Source of the DNA: Nemophila menziesii
Taxonomy: Eukaryota > Streptophyta > Magnoliopsida > Boraginales > Hydrophyllaceae
DNA: 64,000 nucleotides
Direction: 5' to 3'
Assembly (NCBI GenBank): GCA_029959085.1
Contig: JARWIR010000008.1
Coordinates: forward strand, 8,866,001 to 8,930,000
The notes beneath the pieces were generated by a model that made no database searches, was not told the DNA's origin, and was given only the letters and a program-made list of their open reading frames with translations. Of this stretch, positions 33,816 to 43,846 are shown in pieces. The translations under genes were made by a program, and so were the position numbers. Positions within the stretch are counted from its first letter, which is position 1; the number at the start of each line of letters is the position of its first letter.

Positions 33816-34166
33816 TTGATGCAGTTGAATGAATTGGAGGAGTTTCGTTATCTTGCCTATGAAAATTCACGTCTCTATAAAGAGAAAACAAAGCGATGGC
33901 ATGATAAACGGCTCCGTCCAAAGCATTTCGAGATAGGACAGAAAGTTTTATTATACAACTCTCGATTTTCAAACTACCCAGGAAAGCTTAAATCCCGTTG
34001 GGGAGGACCTTACATTGTTACTAAAGTCACACCTCATGGAGCAATTGAAATTGAAAATCCAACCGAGCAACGGACATTCATGGTGAATGGCCAGCGTTTG
34101 AAGAGATATCATGACAGTGAGGACTTTGGGCGAGAGGAGACAATCCATCTCGTTGAATGCGCTTAG
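33816..34166 (+). pseudogene. Integrase C-terminus of element C
   Basis: An open frame of 116 codons, LNELEEFRYLAYENSRLYKE, then FEIGQKVLLYNSRFSNYPGK and [20 protein letters not shown], ending MVNGQRLKRYHDSEDFGRE. Collinear with the last third of the element A integrase; the catalytic core is deleted. The open frame is a left-over of recent deletion rather than a functional gene. Confidence 0.82.
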
Positions 34167-34384
34167 CCTGAGGTACATGTCTAACTCAAAGACGTTAAGC
34201 AAAAGTGCTCTTGGGAGACACCCCTTGTTTAAATTGCTTTTTAGATTAGTTGTTTTTGCTTTATAGTGTATAATTTTAAGTTAGTTCATATTTTTAACTG
34301 TGTTTACAAGCTAATAGGAGAGAAAGGTAGTGTGTTATTGTGCAGGAAACGAGTTTGGGGTCAAAAGGAAAAATCTGGAGGAAT
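34167..34384 (+). other. Post-integrase noncoding segment of element C
   Basis: Contains GACGTTAAGC and CTTGGGAGACACCCCTTG (an Athila-typical word) and GAGTTTGGGGT (34351-34361). Confidence 0.5.
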
Positions 34385-34745
34385 TCAAGGCCTGGCGCGG
34401 ACTACCCCGCGGACTACCCTATGGTCCGCAGGGATGCACCGTGCCCAGAAAACCCGTACCACGGGTCGGGTACCACGGGTTTCATCCAGAAAGCAAGAAA
34501 AATTTTGATCGATAGGCGCGGTACACCGGACCCTAGTCCGCACGCCCAAAACACGTGCCACGGGGTCGGGTACCACGGGTTTTTTGACGGAGCATTCGCG
34601 GACTACCCCATGCACCGCACCCTGGTCCGCACGCCTAAAACACGTGCCACGGGGTGCTAGCTCGGGTATTATCCAGTGGGCAAAAATTTGAAGAGCTGAT
34701 AAGTCCGGTATACCGCAGGTTCCGTCCGGTGCACCGCAGAGAGGC
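34385..34745 (+). repeat. GC-rich palindrome array of element C
   Basis: Palindromic words GCGCGGTACACCGGA (34516-34530), CCGGTATACCGCA (34705-34717) and CCGGTGCACCGCAG (34726-34739), repeated GCGGACTACCCC (about 34397, 34409, 34599) with TGGTCCGCA partners, and two copies of GGTCGGGTACCACGGGTT (34464-34481 and 34564-34581). Three ORFs over it are translated repeat. The same GTATAC/GTACAC/GTGCAC variants occur in the copia-type LTR at 12228-12372. Confidence 0.88.
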
Positions 34746-34833
34746 GGTTTGTGAAGGAATTCTTTTCCTAATCAAACTCTAACCTTATGAGATTAACCCT
34801 AGCCTCTCCCACACGAATTTTTCAGACCCAAAC

Positions 34834-34845
34834 CCTATATATACA
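34834..34845 (+). promoter_or_regulatory. Internal TATA-like site upstream of env-like ORF in element C
   Basis: CCTATATATACA about 90 bp after the palindrome array and 270 bp before the ATG at 35114, in a context AACCCTATATATACATC. Equivalent TATA-like words after the arrays are AACCTATTTATTTAG in A (1171-1184 reversed) and AACCTATATTTC in G (63830-63841). An internal promoter is inferred, not shown. Confidence 0.45.
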
Positions 34846-35113
34846 TCTTAAAGCTTGTGCAAACCTTCACAATTAAAACAACAACTCATCAAATCCTCTC
34901 CTACATCTTCCATAAACACAATTTCTTCATCAAATTCATCACACTACACCATCAAAACACCATCAAATTCAACAAGCTTTAAAGAGTTCTTCCAAGATCA
35001 ATCAAATAACCTTTCTCTTTCATCAATTCCAAGCAACAACATCAAGCTACACCAACTTGTCCTTAAACTTTTAATCCATCCTTGATATAACTTGAGTTGT
35101 GGGTTAATCAAGC

Positions 35114-35575
35114 ATGACTAACAGATCTGAAGCTATGGAATACAAGAGAAAGTGCTCAATCCTTGGGAAGAATAAGAAATTGCCTGGAGCCACCATTGAA
35201 AAACCCATCAATCTTGATGAGGTTTCTGAAGAATCAAAAGAAAAGGCACCAGCACAATAACTACCAAATAAGAGATTAACTACTAGAATGTCCATACCAT
35301 CAAGGAGGCCTTTGAAGAAAATAAAAATCCAAGACCAAGGTTCTTCTACCTCTTCCTCTGAAATTGTTTATGATCTTCCTCCTTGGGCTCTCAAGTTACA
35401 GAACGAAGTTGAAAGATTACGTGAAGATAACAAAGACCTTTGGATAGAAATCATGCAGTTGGAATCACAAGTAGAAGATTCGACCTTGTATAAGGATGTT
35501 GATGATTATACCAATCCTTCGGATGACGAGGATGATATGATGGATCTCTACGGCCAGCCAGGTAGGTCATTCTAA
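35114..35575 (+). pseudogene. Shortened env-like ORF of element C (one stop)
   Basis: ATG at 35114 (MTNRSEAMEYKRKCSILGKN), preceded by TGAGTTGTGGGTT. An in-frame TAA at 35258-35260 (after KEKAPAQ) splits it; the same frame stays open from 35261 to 35575. The N-terminus is basic like MTNK of element A. The C-terminal piece has RRPLKKIKIQ, a coiled coil (LKLQNEVERLREDNKDLWIE) and an acidic end (SDDEDDMMDLYG). The central 'plant transposon protein' domain of element A is absent. Confidence 0.65.
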
Positions 35576-37085
35576 TTTTTCTTAATAGCTTGTATGCATT
35601 AGGTAGTTTAGTTAGTTTTATTTTAAATTTTATTCCATGCTTGAGTCTTTTTCGAGTCGTGGGGACACGGCTCACTTTTGAGTTGGGGGTGGGGATTCGT
35701 TGTCCTCATCTTCTTTTCGTTTTTGCATAAAATTTAAAATTTTTAGTTTGAATTAAGGCATATAATATCTTGAATGTACCTATTTGAGTATGATTTTATT
35801 AGGTCAATGATAGTAGGTAGTATGTTTGTGAAAGATGCAACAAATTTGTTTAGCATGCATGTATGAAAACAGGAAATAAAGGATAGAAAAGTTAATGAGC
35901 AATGCTAAGAATCACGTTGAAACTTAGGAATAGTTATTTGGTGTGTAGAACGTGAGGTTTAAAATTAGTTGAAAACCCACTTGTCTATGAACTAATAATG
36001 AAAAAGTAACGAAATCTGGTAGTTAGAAAAATGACTAAGGCAGTTCTTTCATGATAAAACACTTGAAGCCTTTAGACTTTCTCACCCTTTTATTTGCTTA
36101 TTGTTATTTATCCGTCTTAGCCCCTCTGAGCCGTTCTAAAGCCTTTTGTTTGAAACACATTATAATCCATACCCTAGTTTGTAGGACTTATCTATATGAC
36201 CCGCACTCGAATCGCAAAACCTGAGACAAACTCGTTTTAGAGCTTGAGTTTGGGGTGGTGGGTTTCATTATTAGGGAACTTTGGGAATTGGGAATTATCT
36301 TTGTGATTTTATTGATGATGAATTGTTATTATTGTAACCCTTTGCCGGGGTAATAGTGAATGAAAAAGAGCTACGAGCTAATTTTGCTAACAAGGGCATA
36401 AAAAGAATATATATATGAAAAATAAATAGTGTGATATCTCAACATCAAAAAGAGAATCATAACTATACAAAAGAAAAATTGATATGAAAAGAAAATATAT
36501 ATTCGGACAGGCAAAGTGGATTTTATATCATCAAGGGTTTTAATTGGGATTATTGGGGATGCAAATCAAAAGCATCAATAAATTGGGTTGAGTGAGAACA
36601 TCTTCGAGTGAAAACTCAAGCTCTAGGGCGATTCGTTGATGGCTAGTGAGGAGAGAGCCAAAAGCTCACTTTTCATTATCCAAATATACCACACCCGTCC
36701 TTAAGCCAAGTTATAACCAAGACCTTAGGATTTCTAACTACTAGATGGAGAAACAATTGAGCTATTAGGTAGTAGGTAAGTGGACCATTGGATGCTAGAT
36801 TTGGGACCTATGAACAACCTATAGCCGTTAACCTGAACTAAGTTATCATCCTCTCCTTCTAGCATTGCGAAATTAATCTTAACTTGAATTTATGGATTGT
36901 TGATTACATGTATATTAGGCATATTTGTGCATTATTTCTTGAGCATTACTACATGAGATTTTTTTGGATTTTATGCTCTAGGATCATTCATTATATTTCG
37001 TTCTTGTTCTCCTCCGACTTCTTCTTGTTTATTTTTTACTACCCTACTGATCTTTACTTTTATTGTATCGGGACGATACAACTTT
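35576..37085 (+). other. Long 3' noncoding region of element C
   Basis: Collinear with the 3' regions of D and E: GAGTCGTGGGGAC (about 35654), TTGAGTTGGGGGTGGGGA (35678-35695) and TGAGTTTGGGGTGG (36245-36258). No coding seen; 36884-37087 is a chance ORF. Confidence 0.7.
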
Positions 37086-37099
37086 GAGTTGGGGGGTCT
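37086..37099 (+). promoter_or_regulatory. Polypurine tract of element C
   Basis: GAGTTGGGGGGTCT directly before the 3' LTR; it primes plus-strand DNA. Confidence 0.85.
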
Positions 37100-38588
37100 T
37101 GATCTCTCCTCATTTGTGATACTAAAATATACTCATGAGACATCATTTTAGGCTTATTTATTAGTTTATAGGTTGATTTTAGCTTAGTTTAGTGCACTTT
37201 CCTATTTTGGGTCTTGATTTGTAGAATTATTATTTTTAGAACATATTGGGTTTAATTGTTTATTTAGTGTGAAGCTTTAAAGATAATTATGGAGATTAAT
37301 TAGAGTCCAAGTCAAAGACTACAACTTATGGAAAGAGATGTGCATGGAAATTGGAGATAAGGAAACAAAGGCTAAAAAGATGGAAAAGGAAAAGCTGCCT
37401 AAATCTGGGATTCTGCATACACGTCCAAAGATATGCGTTTTTACCTAAGAAATAGGACGATTTTGGTAATTTCCTTCTACAGGGTCAGGATAATTCTGTT
37501 GGGATTCTTTTGGTATCTTATGGAGCTCAATCCGACCAATAACGAAGAAGATACGCTCAAAACGGTCCAGCAGTGTTTATCTTTATTTCCTTACGAATTT
37601 GAGTTGGGCTAGGAGTCTATTACTTAACTTATCTCTAAAGAAACGAATTAGGTCAACCTATACACTATAAATACAGCCTCTTAACACTCTTAAATCATCC
37701 TTGGTGAAACCTTAAGCCAAGAGGAAGCTTAGAACACAAGAGAGAAGTCTGGAAGGAGCTGTTCATCAACAATGTCTTCTTCTACCTTTAGATTTGTAAT
37801 TTCTTTCTTTTATTTCATGAACTAAATTTCCTTAGCTTGAGTTTTTAGCATATATGTATGAACCCTAGTTTTGATTGACATCTATCTAATTTGGGAATTT
37901 AATGTTTTAAATAGAATTATAGTTTTTATTCTCTGTTTATGTGTTTGGATTTATATTATGTGTTCTTGTGGACGGCCGCCATATAGAATTACCATCTAGT
38001 AATTAGGATACCATTGACAGCGGTGTTTAATTGCATGTTTAGCACATAACGTCTAGTATTAGGTCTGATCTGACAACCCAACCTAGCTAGATAATCACTA
38101 TGGTTTAGTTCTTGTGACTATTTACCAATTACAGGAAAAGTTTGCTTAGGAAGCCTTATTGACACAGGTAAATCCTATTTTAACTACCGATAGCGAATTG
38201 GGACCGATTAGGGAAATACTACATAATTCACCCTTACATGTTTAGAACGGCAAAACTAGTGGGGATTACATGCTAATAACTTAAGCTATATTCTCATATC
38301 ACTTCTCCTTCATATTTATTTTCTGTCTTTTAATTCTTAGTTTTAGTTTAGTTAATTATTCTCTCAATCTATCTTTATTTGTCTTTACTTTTATTTGCGT
38401 TTAGTTGTTCTATCTTTTATTTATTTGCACTAGGTATTTGCATAAGATTCTCCTAACCTCTGTAGTCTCTACGGAACGAATCTAAATCTAAAACTTGCAT
38501 ACGATCTGTATACTTGCAGAACCGTGTAGTTCTAGAATGTTTTTGCACTTAATTCATATCTTATTTTATCACACCCTAGGCCCCACCA
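37100..38588 (+). repeat. 3' LTR of element C
   Basis: TGATCTCTCC (one change from TGATGTCTCC) to GGCCCCACCA, 1489 bp. TATA-like CTATAAATACAG at 37665-37676. It contains CCTAACCTCTGTAG where the 5' LTR lacks about 8 bases, the largest difference between the two. Confidence 0.95.
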
Positions 38589-38593
38589 GGTTG

Positions 38594-39990
38594 ATAATCT
38601 TGGAGGTGGTGGTTTTGTGTTCATGGATCCAAATGAAGCATCAGTTTGTATGGAGAAGACAGTACACAGTGAGAGGAGTTGGATGCCTTTGCGAGCTCCA
38701 ATTCCTAATGCCACACGAGGTACGTTATGTTTAGATAGTGACACTACTATGGATGCAAATTTTTCCTCTTTAGATAATCAATTGAAGCAGTTGTCACTTG
38801 TCGTTAAAGAAGGTCTCTAGGGGAAACTATACGAGGTTAAAGTAGTTCAAGAGGCATAGGGTTGTCCGCGTTATAGAGTGAGTAAACATAGTTGCAGAGA
38901 GTGCCAAGGTAATTCAGAGTCTATGTTTTTCGTTTTGAATCGTGGGAACTACTATTCAGGTAGTCATAGGTAACAACATGGGAATCACAATTATCCGAGT
39001 CATAAATGATCAAATCCGAATTAGGATGTAAATCAAGGTATCCCCTATCAAGGTAATTCGTTTCAACCGTGACCTCAAGGATACAATTTCCAGCCAAGGT
39101 CCCAAAATCAGTATCAAGGAGGACAAGGGTATGTTAATTAAACTCCACCATAACCCGTTCATGATGCATATGCTGATAGTCTTGTTCAAAAAGCACTCCA
39201 TGATCATCCACAATAAGGCTCTATAAGTGAGCTACAACAGACGTTGAAATCATTTATGGAGATGACACAAGAGAATTTAAGAAAAAAAATAAGAATTTCA
39301 ATGAGCATTCCGCTTCGTTGAATACATTGAAGAATCAAGTCTCACAAATTTCCAGCCATCTTCAAACCTGTCAACAAGTTCCACCTATGAAAATCAGCCA
39401 AGTTATGGATACTGAGGTAAAGGCCATTCAAAATGCTGACAAAATGTTGGGTTTGAGTCATGTAAGACTATTAGCCTTCAAATTGAAAAATATTGCGGAA
39501 TTGCCACCAGTTACACCAAGTGAAGTGGAGATTTCTAAGAATAAAGAACCAACAAAGACGAATTTAGATGAGGTACCTGTCGAGGATTGGGTTGAAGAGG
39601 AGGTTGAGAAGCCAAGATAAGTAGTTGATGCACCGATGGTGCAAGAGAATTTAAGGGCGGAATCGCCACCACACAAAATTCATGTATCACCGCCATATCC
39701 ATTGCAAATCACGTATTCAAGTGGTGATGTCAAGTACAAGAAGTTCTTAGAGACGTCAAGCTAAGTAAAATCAACGTCCCAGTACCCGAAGTCATCGAGA
39801 AGGAGACGAACCATTAACGATTCTTCAAGGATACACTTTCCAAGAAGAATAAATTTACCGAGTATGAGACTCTGGCTCTAACGGAAAGAATATAAGCACA
39901 AGTTTAGGGGAAGTTATCACCGAAACTTCAAGATCCTAGAGGTTTCAGCCTCTCAATAAAAAAAAGGTTGTACGTCTGAGGGCAAGGCGA
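38594..39990 (+). pseudogene. Gag 3' half and pre-protease region of element B
   Basis: Reads LGGGGFVFMDPNEASV (like CGGGFLQAAPVHAK of A), then DANFSSLDNQLKQLS, a decayed knuckle (GCPRYRVSKHSCREC), Tyr/Gln-rich tail (FQPRSQNQYQGGQGYVN), and a pre-protease linker (39318-39620, VDTEVKAIQNADKMLGLSHV and acidic SEVEISKNKEPTKTN). At least ten stops. Confidence 0.75.
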
Positions 39991-40040
39991 TGTGTGAATT
40001 GGGTTCAAGTGTCAATCTCATGCCAAGAGTATGTTAAAGA
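39991..40040 (+). pseudogene. Protease start of element B (active-site Asp replaced)
   Basis: Plus-strand AMCELGSSVNLMPRV: the family DLGAS motif reads ELGSS, Asp to Glu. The element breaks off a few codons later (about 40040). Confidence 0.65.
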
Positions 40041-40382
40041 ATTTGGGCATATGAACTTCCAATCCAATATCCATCATCTTCCCTCGAATATTGGATATTC
40101 CAATACCAACCATATTTGACACATACCTTATATTTTTACCTTGCAAAAGTAACGATCTAATTAATTTAATGACATTGATTTTGTTATTATAATTAATAGA
40201 TGTCATGTGAATATTGGACCATCCAATATAGATTGAAGTGTTACCCTGTAATAAGAGATATTACATCTTCAAAAGATGCATTTTTTATCAAAGTAAAAGT
40301 GTGTATTTTTTTATATTTTATTTGTTTTGTATGATCATTATGAAGACACCTTCATATACGATACTAGATTTTTTAGAATCAT
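40041..40382. other. Unassigned AT-rich segment
   Basis: No recognisable gene. Short inverted words around ATATTGGATATTCCAATA (about 40090-40107) and CCATCCAATATAGATTG (40221-40237) are visible, possibly a small degraded DNA element. Confidence 0.3.
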
Positions 40383-41075
40383 TTTTTTTGGACAAGAGAT
40401 AGAACTTTTCACTACTCGTCTATCCAATCCCCATCTTGTTGAAATTCTGGTTGAGGTCGATAAACAAATCTTTTCCATTGTTGGCTCCATGTCTAGCGTG
40501 TTTCGCTAGATGGTCTGCATGACTGTTCAGCCTTCTCATTAAGTGCTGAAAGGCTACCGATCCTGTTTCTTCCGTTCTCCGCAGAATTTGCCGGTTAATC
40601 GGTTGAATAGTCCATCTCGCCGCAGACATCCGCCTAATACCTTGAATAATATTAAGGTTATCCGAAAAAATGAGTTTTGTGCTTTCCTTGTATTCCTTGC
40701 ACATTTTAACTGCTTCCAGGACTGCAAGCGCTTCTTCTTCCAAAATTGTATTGCAGCTAGCAATTGTTATAGTCTCTTTGATTTCGCCTGTTCTGCAGTC
40801 TTTCTGTGATATTCCAATTCCTATTTTTTCATATTTAGTGCTAAAAGAGGTATCACATGAAAATATGATCTTTTCTATTACTATAGAAATTGATTCTTGT
40901 GTAGGTTGCTGTCTAGTTGTGAGGATCTGTTGGTCTTGGTACCTTCCCCAATTGTATCCGTGTAATTCTTTCATAAGATTATTAGTTATAAGGATAACGT
41001 GGTCAATATCAATCGTAGTATTTTCATGAATTGCTTTCATCTTCGCTTTTCAACTATTTCAAATGAGAATAAAAA
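40383..41075 (-). mobile_element. LINE3: 3' fragment of an L1-type LINE
   Basis: Only the C-terminal RNase H part of ORF2 plus a short 3' tail that ends with an A-run (plus-strand ATTTTTTTTGG at 40382-40392). The 5' truncation is near 41075, in sequence matching the LINE1 YIWKRKMKSLHEN segment. Target duplication not resolved. Confidence 0.78.
40420..41040 (-). CDS. RNase H domain of LINE3 (open)
   Basis: An uninterrupted 206-codon frame. All four catalytic acidic residues of the RVT_3-type RNase H are visible: Asp in IFSCDTSFSTKYEKIGIGI, Glu in EEEALAVLEAVKMC, Asp in LIFSDNLNIIQGIRR and Asp in NSHADHLAKHARHG. The first about 35 residues are the linker found in LINE1 (MKAIHENTTIDIDHVIL). As a 5'-truncated insertion it has no own promoter, and openness may reflect youth. 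Start codon is the first Met in the frame, not a native start. Confidence 0.72.
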   Translation of the reverse strand: MKAIHENTTIDIDHVILITNNLMKELHGYNWGRYQDQQILTTRQQPTQESISIVIEKIIFSCDTSFSTKYEKIGIGISQKDCRTGEIKETITIASCNTILEEEALAVLEAVKMCKEYKESTKLIFSDNLNIIQGIRRMSAARWTIQPINRQILRRTEETGSVAFQHLMRRLNSHADHLAKHARHGANNGKDLFIDLNQNFNKMGIG

Positions 41076-41913
41076 TATAGTGAGTTATTTTAATTTTGTT
41101 TCAGCCACTTGAACTGTACAAGTCAATAATTTCCAAAATCCAGTAGCCAAAATTGTATTTTTCGAATCATTTATTAAATTGATACTTAATAGATTTTATA
41201 GATCTCGTACCTGTACAATGTACAACTTTTCTTCACATAAATGTAACTGTTACCTAAACCAACAATGCACAAAAGGTTGTTTTAAGTTATCCTCATCTAC
41301 TCATTTGTGCAATTTTCTTCAACTATAATTTATTTTCTATCCATTATTAATTTTTGTTTGAGAAAATACAAAACATTATATTTGGTATAAGGACATAAAA
41401 GATATTACATTTCTTGTAATTTTTTTTTTCTCACAAATTTTGTTTTTATCTAACTCTTGTATAGGAGTTCAATAAAACTATTTTTCTCATGACTTCTATT
41501 TGTAAATATTTAAAATAATTCATATGAACTCAATAATATTTCTTTGTTTAAATTTTTGTAGTCATTTTTCCCAGAAATAAAAAACCCATTATGATATAAC
41601 CAGAAACAGAAACACAGAGGTAGGTGTAGAATTTTTTCTCGTGGAAGCTTAAAATTAAATTTTTTGATAAGATGTAGGATATCGTCCTTAAAAAAGTTAG
41701 GATTGATTTCTAGTATAGAATTATACTATAGAATGTGAGCTAAAAACTATATAAGGAAAATCTATATTTTGTAGATGCTCATATTTAAACTTAAAATACA
41801 ATTTGTTTTAGTAAACTTACAAATAATTTATATTACATCAAATCTAAGTAGAAAATTAAGAGAATCAATTAATGAGTAATCTGTTCAACTAAAAAAATTA
41901 AGGGTCAATTATC
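41076..41913. other. AT-rich segment without recognisable features
   Basis: No ORF above chance, no terminal repeats that I could pair. Probably old unclassified or intergenic DNA. Confidence 0.4.
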
Positions 41914-42192
41914 CAAGGAGACTTGAGAAAAATCAATGTGCCACTTAGGAGCTAGTCAATTCCTCTCTTCTTCTTAGAAGCCAATAAAATGTCCAATGTC
42001 ATAACTACCCTTCTAGTGCATATAAGACAAAAAAATAGATTATTTCTCTCTCCTCCACTACCATTACTCTCTCTCCTCCATTACCATTAATCTCTCTCCT
42101 CCTTTATCATTTTTCTCTCTCCTCTTTCATTAATTATCAAATATTTTCCAACTCCGACCACAACCACCGATCACCGCCGGCCACCTCCGGAA

Positions 42193-42475
42193 AAAGTTCT
42201 GAGCGTGGAAAAAAGTTCTGAGTCTGGAAAATAGTTCTGAGTCTAAGTGCAAAAGTTCTGAGTCTAAGTGCAAAAGTTCTGAGTCTGGGTGCAAAAGTTC
42301 TGAGTCTGAGTGCAAAAGTTCTGAGTCTGAGTGCAAAAGTTCCATTAACGCCAGATTTTTAATCGCCAACAGTGTTGAGCGCAAAAGTTCTGAGTCTGAG
42401 TGCAAAAGTTCCATTAACGCCAGATTTTTAATCGCCAACAGTGTTGAGCGCAAAAGTTCTGAGTCTGAGCGCAAA
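42193..42475. repeat. Minisatellite in Mutator-like element 1
   Basis: A 21-bp unit (AAGTTCTGAGTCTGAGTGCA and variants) repeated about eight times, plus a roughly 72-bp duplicated unit containing TTCCATTAACGCCAG and AATCGCCAACAGTGTTGAGC (about 42335-42465). The 144-aa minus ORF is translated repeat. Confidence 0.9.
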
Positions 42476-42913
42476 AGACCAAAAAAATAAACAAAAACAC
42501 AAAGCAAGAACAAATCTGCTACATAAACTTGCTGAGCATCTCGAATCTTTCCAAAAGATTTCATTTCTCTTGTGATTATAGGGTTTGAGGAAAATTGAAA
42601 AACCCAAAATCAAATTAAAAAGAAAAACCCCAAAGTCATATACTTCAACTGCCGATGCTCAGCAGCTCGCCTGAGCTTCGCCACCCCTCCGCACCACTAC
42701 GAACCGCCGGCGACAGCCACCTGCAACAATCCCTCCAAGGCGAACTGCTTCTCCTCAAACAAAAACCATAGCAAATCTCACAAACTATTCGCCGGAGAAG
42801 CTCCGATCTGGTCTTCTTCCGCCATTGCTGTGAAGATCTTGCCATTGATGGAATCACAGCAGCTATCGGAATGCTCAGATCTGGAAGCAAGCCACCGGAA
42901 TGAAGAGAAGAGA
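42476..42913. other. GC-rich core of Mutator-like element 1
   Basis: Contains CCGCCGGCGACAGCC and an 81-codon minus-strand frame (42890-42645) of low-complexity Arg/Ser composition. I do not recognise a protein; it could be a captured gene fragment. Confidence 0.3.
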
Positions 42914-43144
42914 GTAAAGCTCCATTTTTGGTGAAGCAGGTCGAGAGAGAAAAAGAGAATGCTGAGAGTGTTTTTTAGGTTTTTATTTGATTAATTTTAG
43001 TATATATAGGTAAATAAATAACAAAAAGGGGTAAGAAGGTAATTAGATTTTTGGCTTATAGTGTTAAAATTAGTTTGTGGCCTTTAGTAAGAAGAGCCAA
43101 AAGAAGCGGTCTTGTTAGGTCACGGTGTAGTGATTTCAAGACCC

Positions 43145-43846
43145 TTTAGGTAATAATCTCAAAAATTAATGTTGCTCCAAATGTATTTAGGTTGTGTATT
43201 GCAGTACCATCGAATATTTGATTGATGTGAGCAATTTTTTAGAATAAAAAATAACCTAACCATTTAATAAATTTGACTTATAATGGTTTAAAAACTCTAC
43301 TGTTCCATATTTAACAAGAAAATTTTATAATTTTTTTATTTGAGTCGATTCTGGTTCTAGAATATATTGATTAATAACATAATAAGCAAGAAATTTTTTA
43401 TCATATTAACTTAAAAATAATTATGAAATAGAAATAAATTTTACGTAAAAATATATTATAATAATAAATTTAATAGTAATTTTATAGTTAAACAAAAAAC
43501 TTAGAATTTTCTTTTTTACTTTCTATACATTAAAAAATATAATCATTATAAGTGAATCTTGTTTTATAATATTTATCTACTTTAATTTTAAGTATATTAA
43601 AAAAAATCATAATATTTTTATTATAAAATTACTCTTAACTCTTATTTATTATGGGGGATATATACATTTTTGGTGGAATTAGTTGAAATGTTAGCAAACT
43701 TGTCTGGAATAAAAATATTATGTTTCATTAAATATCTTAATATCTTAATTGTGTAATGAAAACATAAATTTTAATAGTGAAAAAAAAATTAATTTTTTTT
43801 AATATTCTAACTAAACAAATTAAACTATATATAACTAATTGGAAAA
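43145..43846. other. AT-rich segment without recognisable features
   Basis: Very AT-rich, no ORFs or paired terminal repeats seen. Confidence 0.4.

Larger units (their letters stand above)
31806..38593 (+). mobile_element. Element C: Athila-type deletion derivative with both LTRs and target duplication
   Basis: 31811-38588 (6778 bp) flanked by GGTTG at 31806-31810 and 38589-38593. LTRs of 1482 and 1489 bp differ at only about 30 visible positions, so insertion was recent by the standards of this window. The interior (3.8 kb) has primer site, a gag/pre-protease fusion, the integrase C-terminus, a GC-rich spacer, a shortened env-like ORF, a long 3' noncoding region and a polypurine tract. Protease, RT, RNase H and the integrase core are gone, so it depends on enzymes from another copy. 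Confidence 0.93.
29301..40040 (+). mobile_element. Element B: decayed Athila-type element split by element C
   Basis: 5' LTR (29301-30912), degenerate primer site (30919-30936), gag to 31810, then (after element C, 31811-38588, and its duplicated GGTTG) the rest of gag and the protease start up to about 40040. Pol, env-like ORF and 3' LTR are absent. Many stops; the oldest looking Athila-type copy here. Confidence 0.82.
41914..43144. mobile_element. Candidate non-autonomous Mutator-like element 1
   Basis: Left end CCAAGGAGACTTGAGAA; right end, reversed, GGGTCTTGAAATC. Subterminal TTACC/TACCC words occur at both sides. Flanks AGGGTCAATTAT (41901-41912) and TTTAGGTAATAAT (43145-43157) resemble a decayed 9-11 bp duplication. 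The interior has a TATA-like/CT-rich stretch, a GC-rich core and minisatellites. Similar architecture at 44272-45830 and 57574-59118. Confidence 0.45.

Noticed and set aside
34266..34660. ORFs of 61-106 aa on both strands
   Set aside because: Translated palindrome array of element C.
36884..37087. 67-aa hydrophobic ORF in the element C 3' region
   Set aside because: AT-rich chance ORF in a region that is noncoding in the collinear elements D and E.
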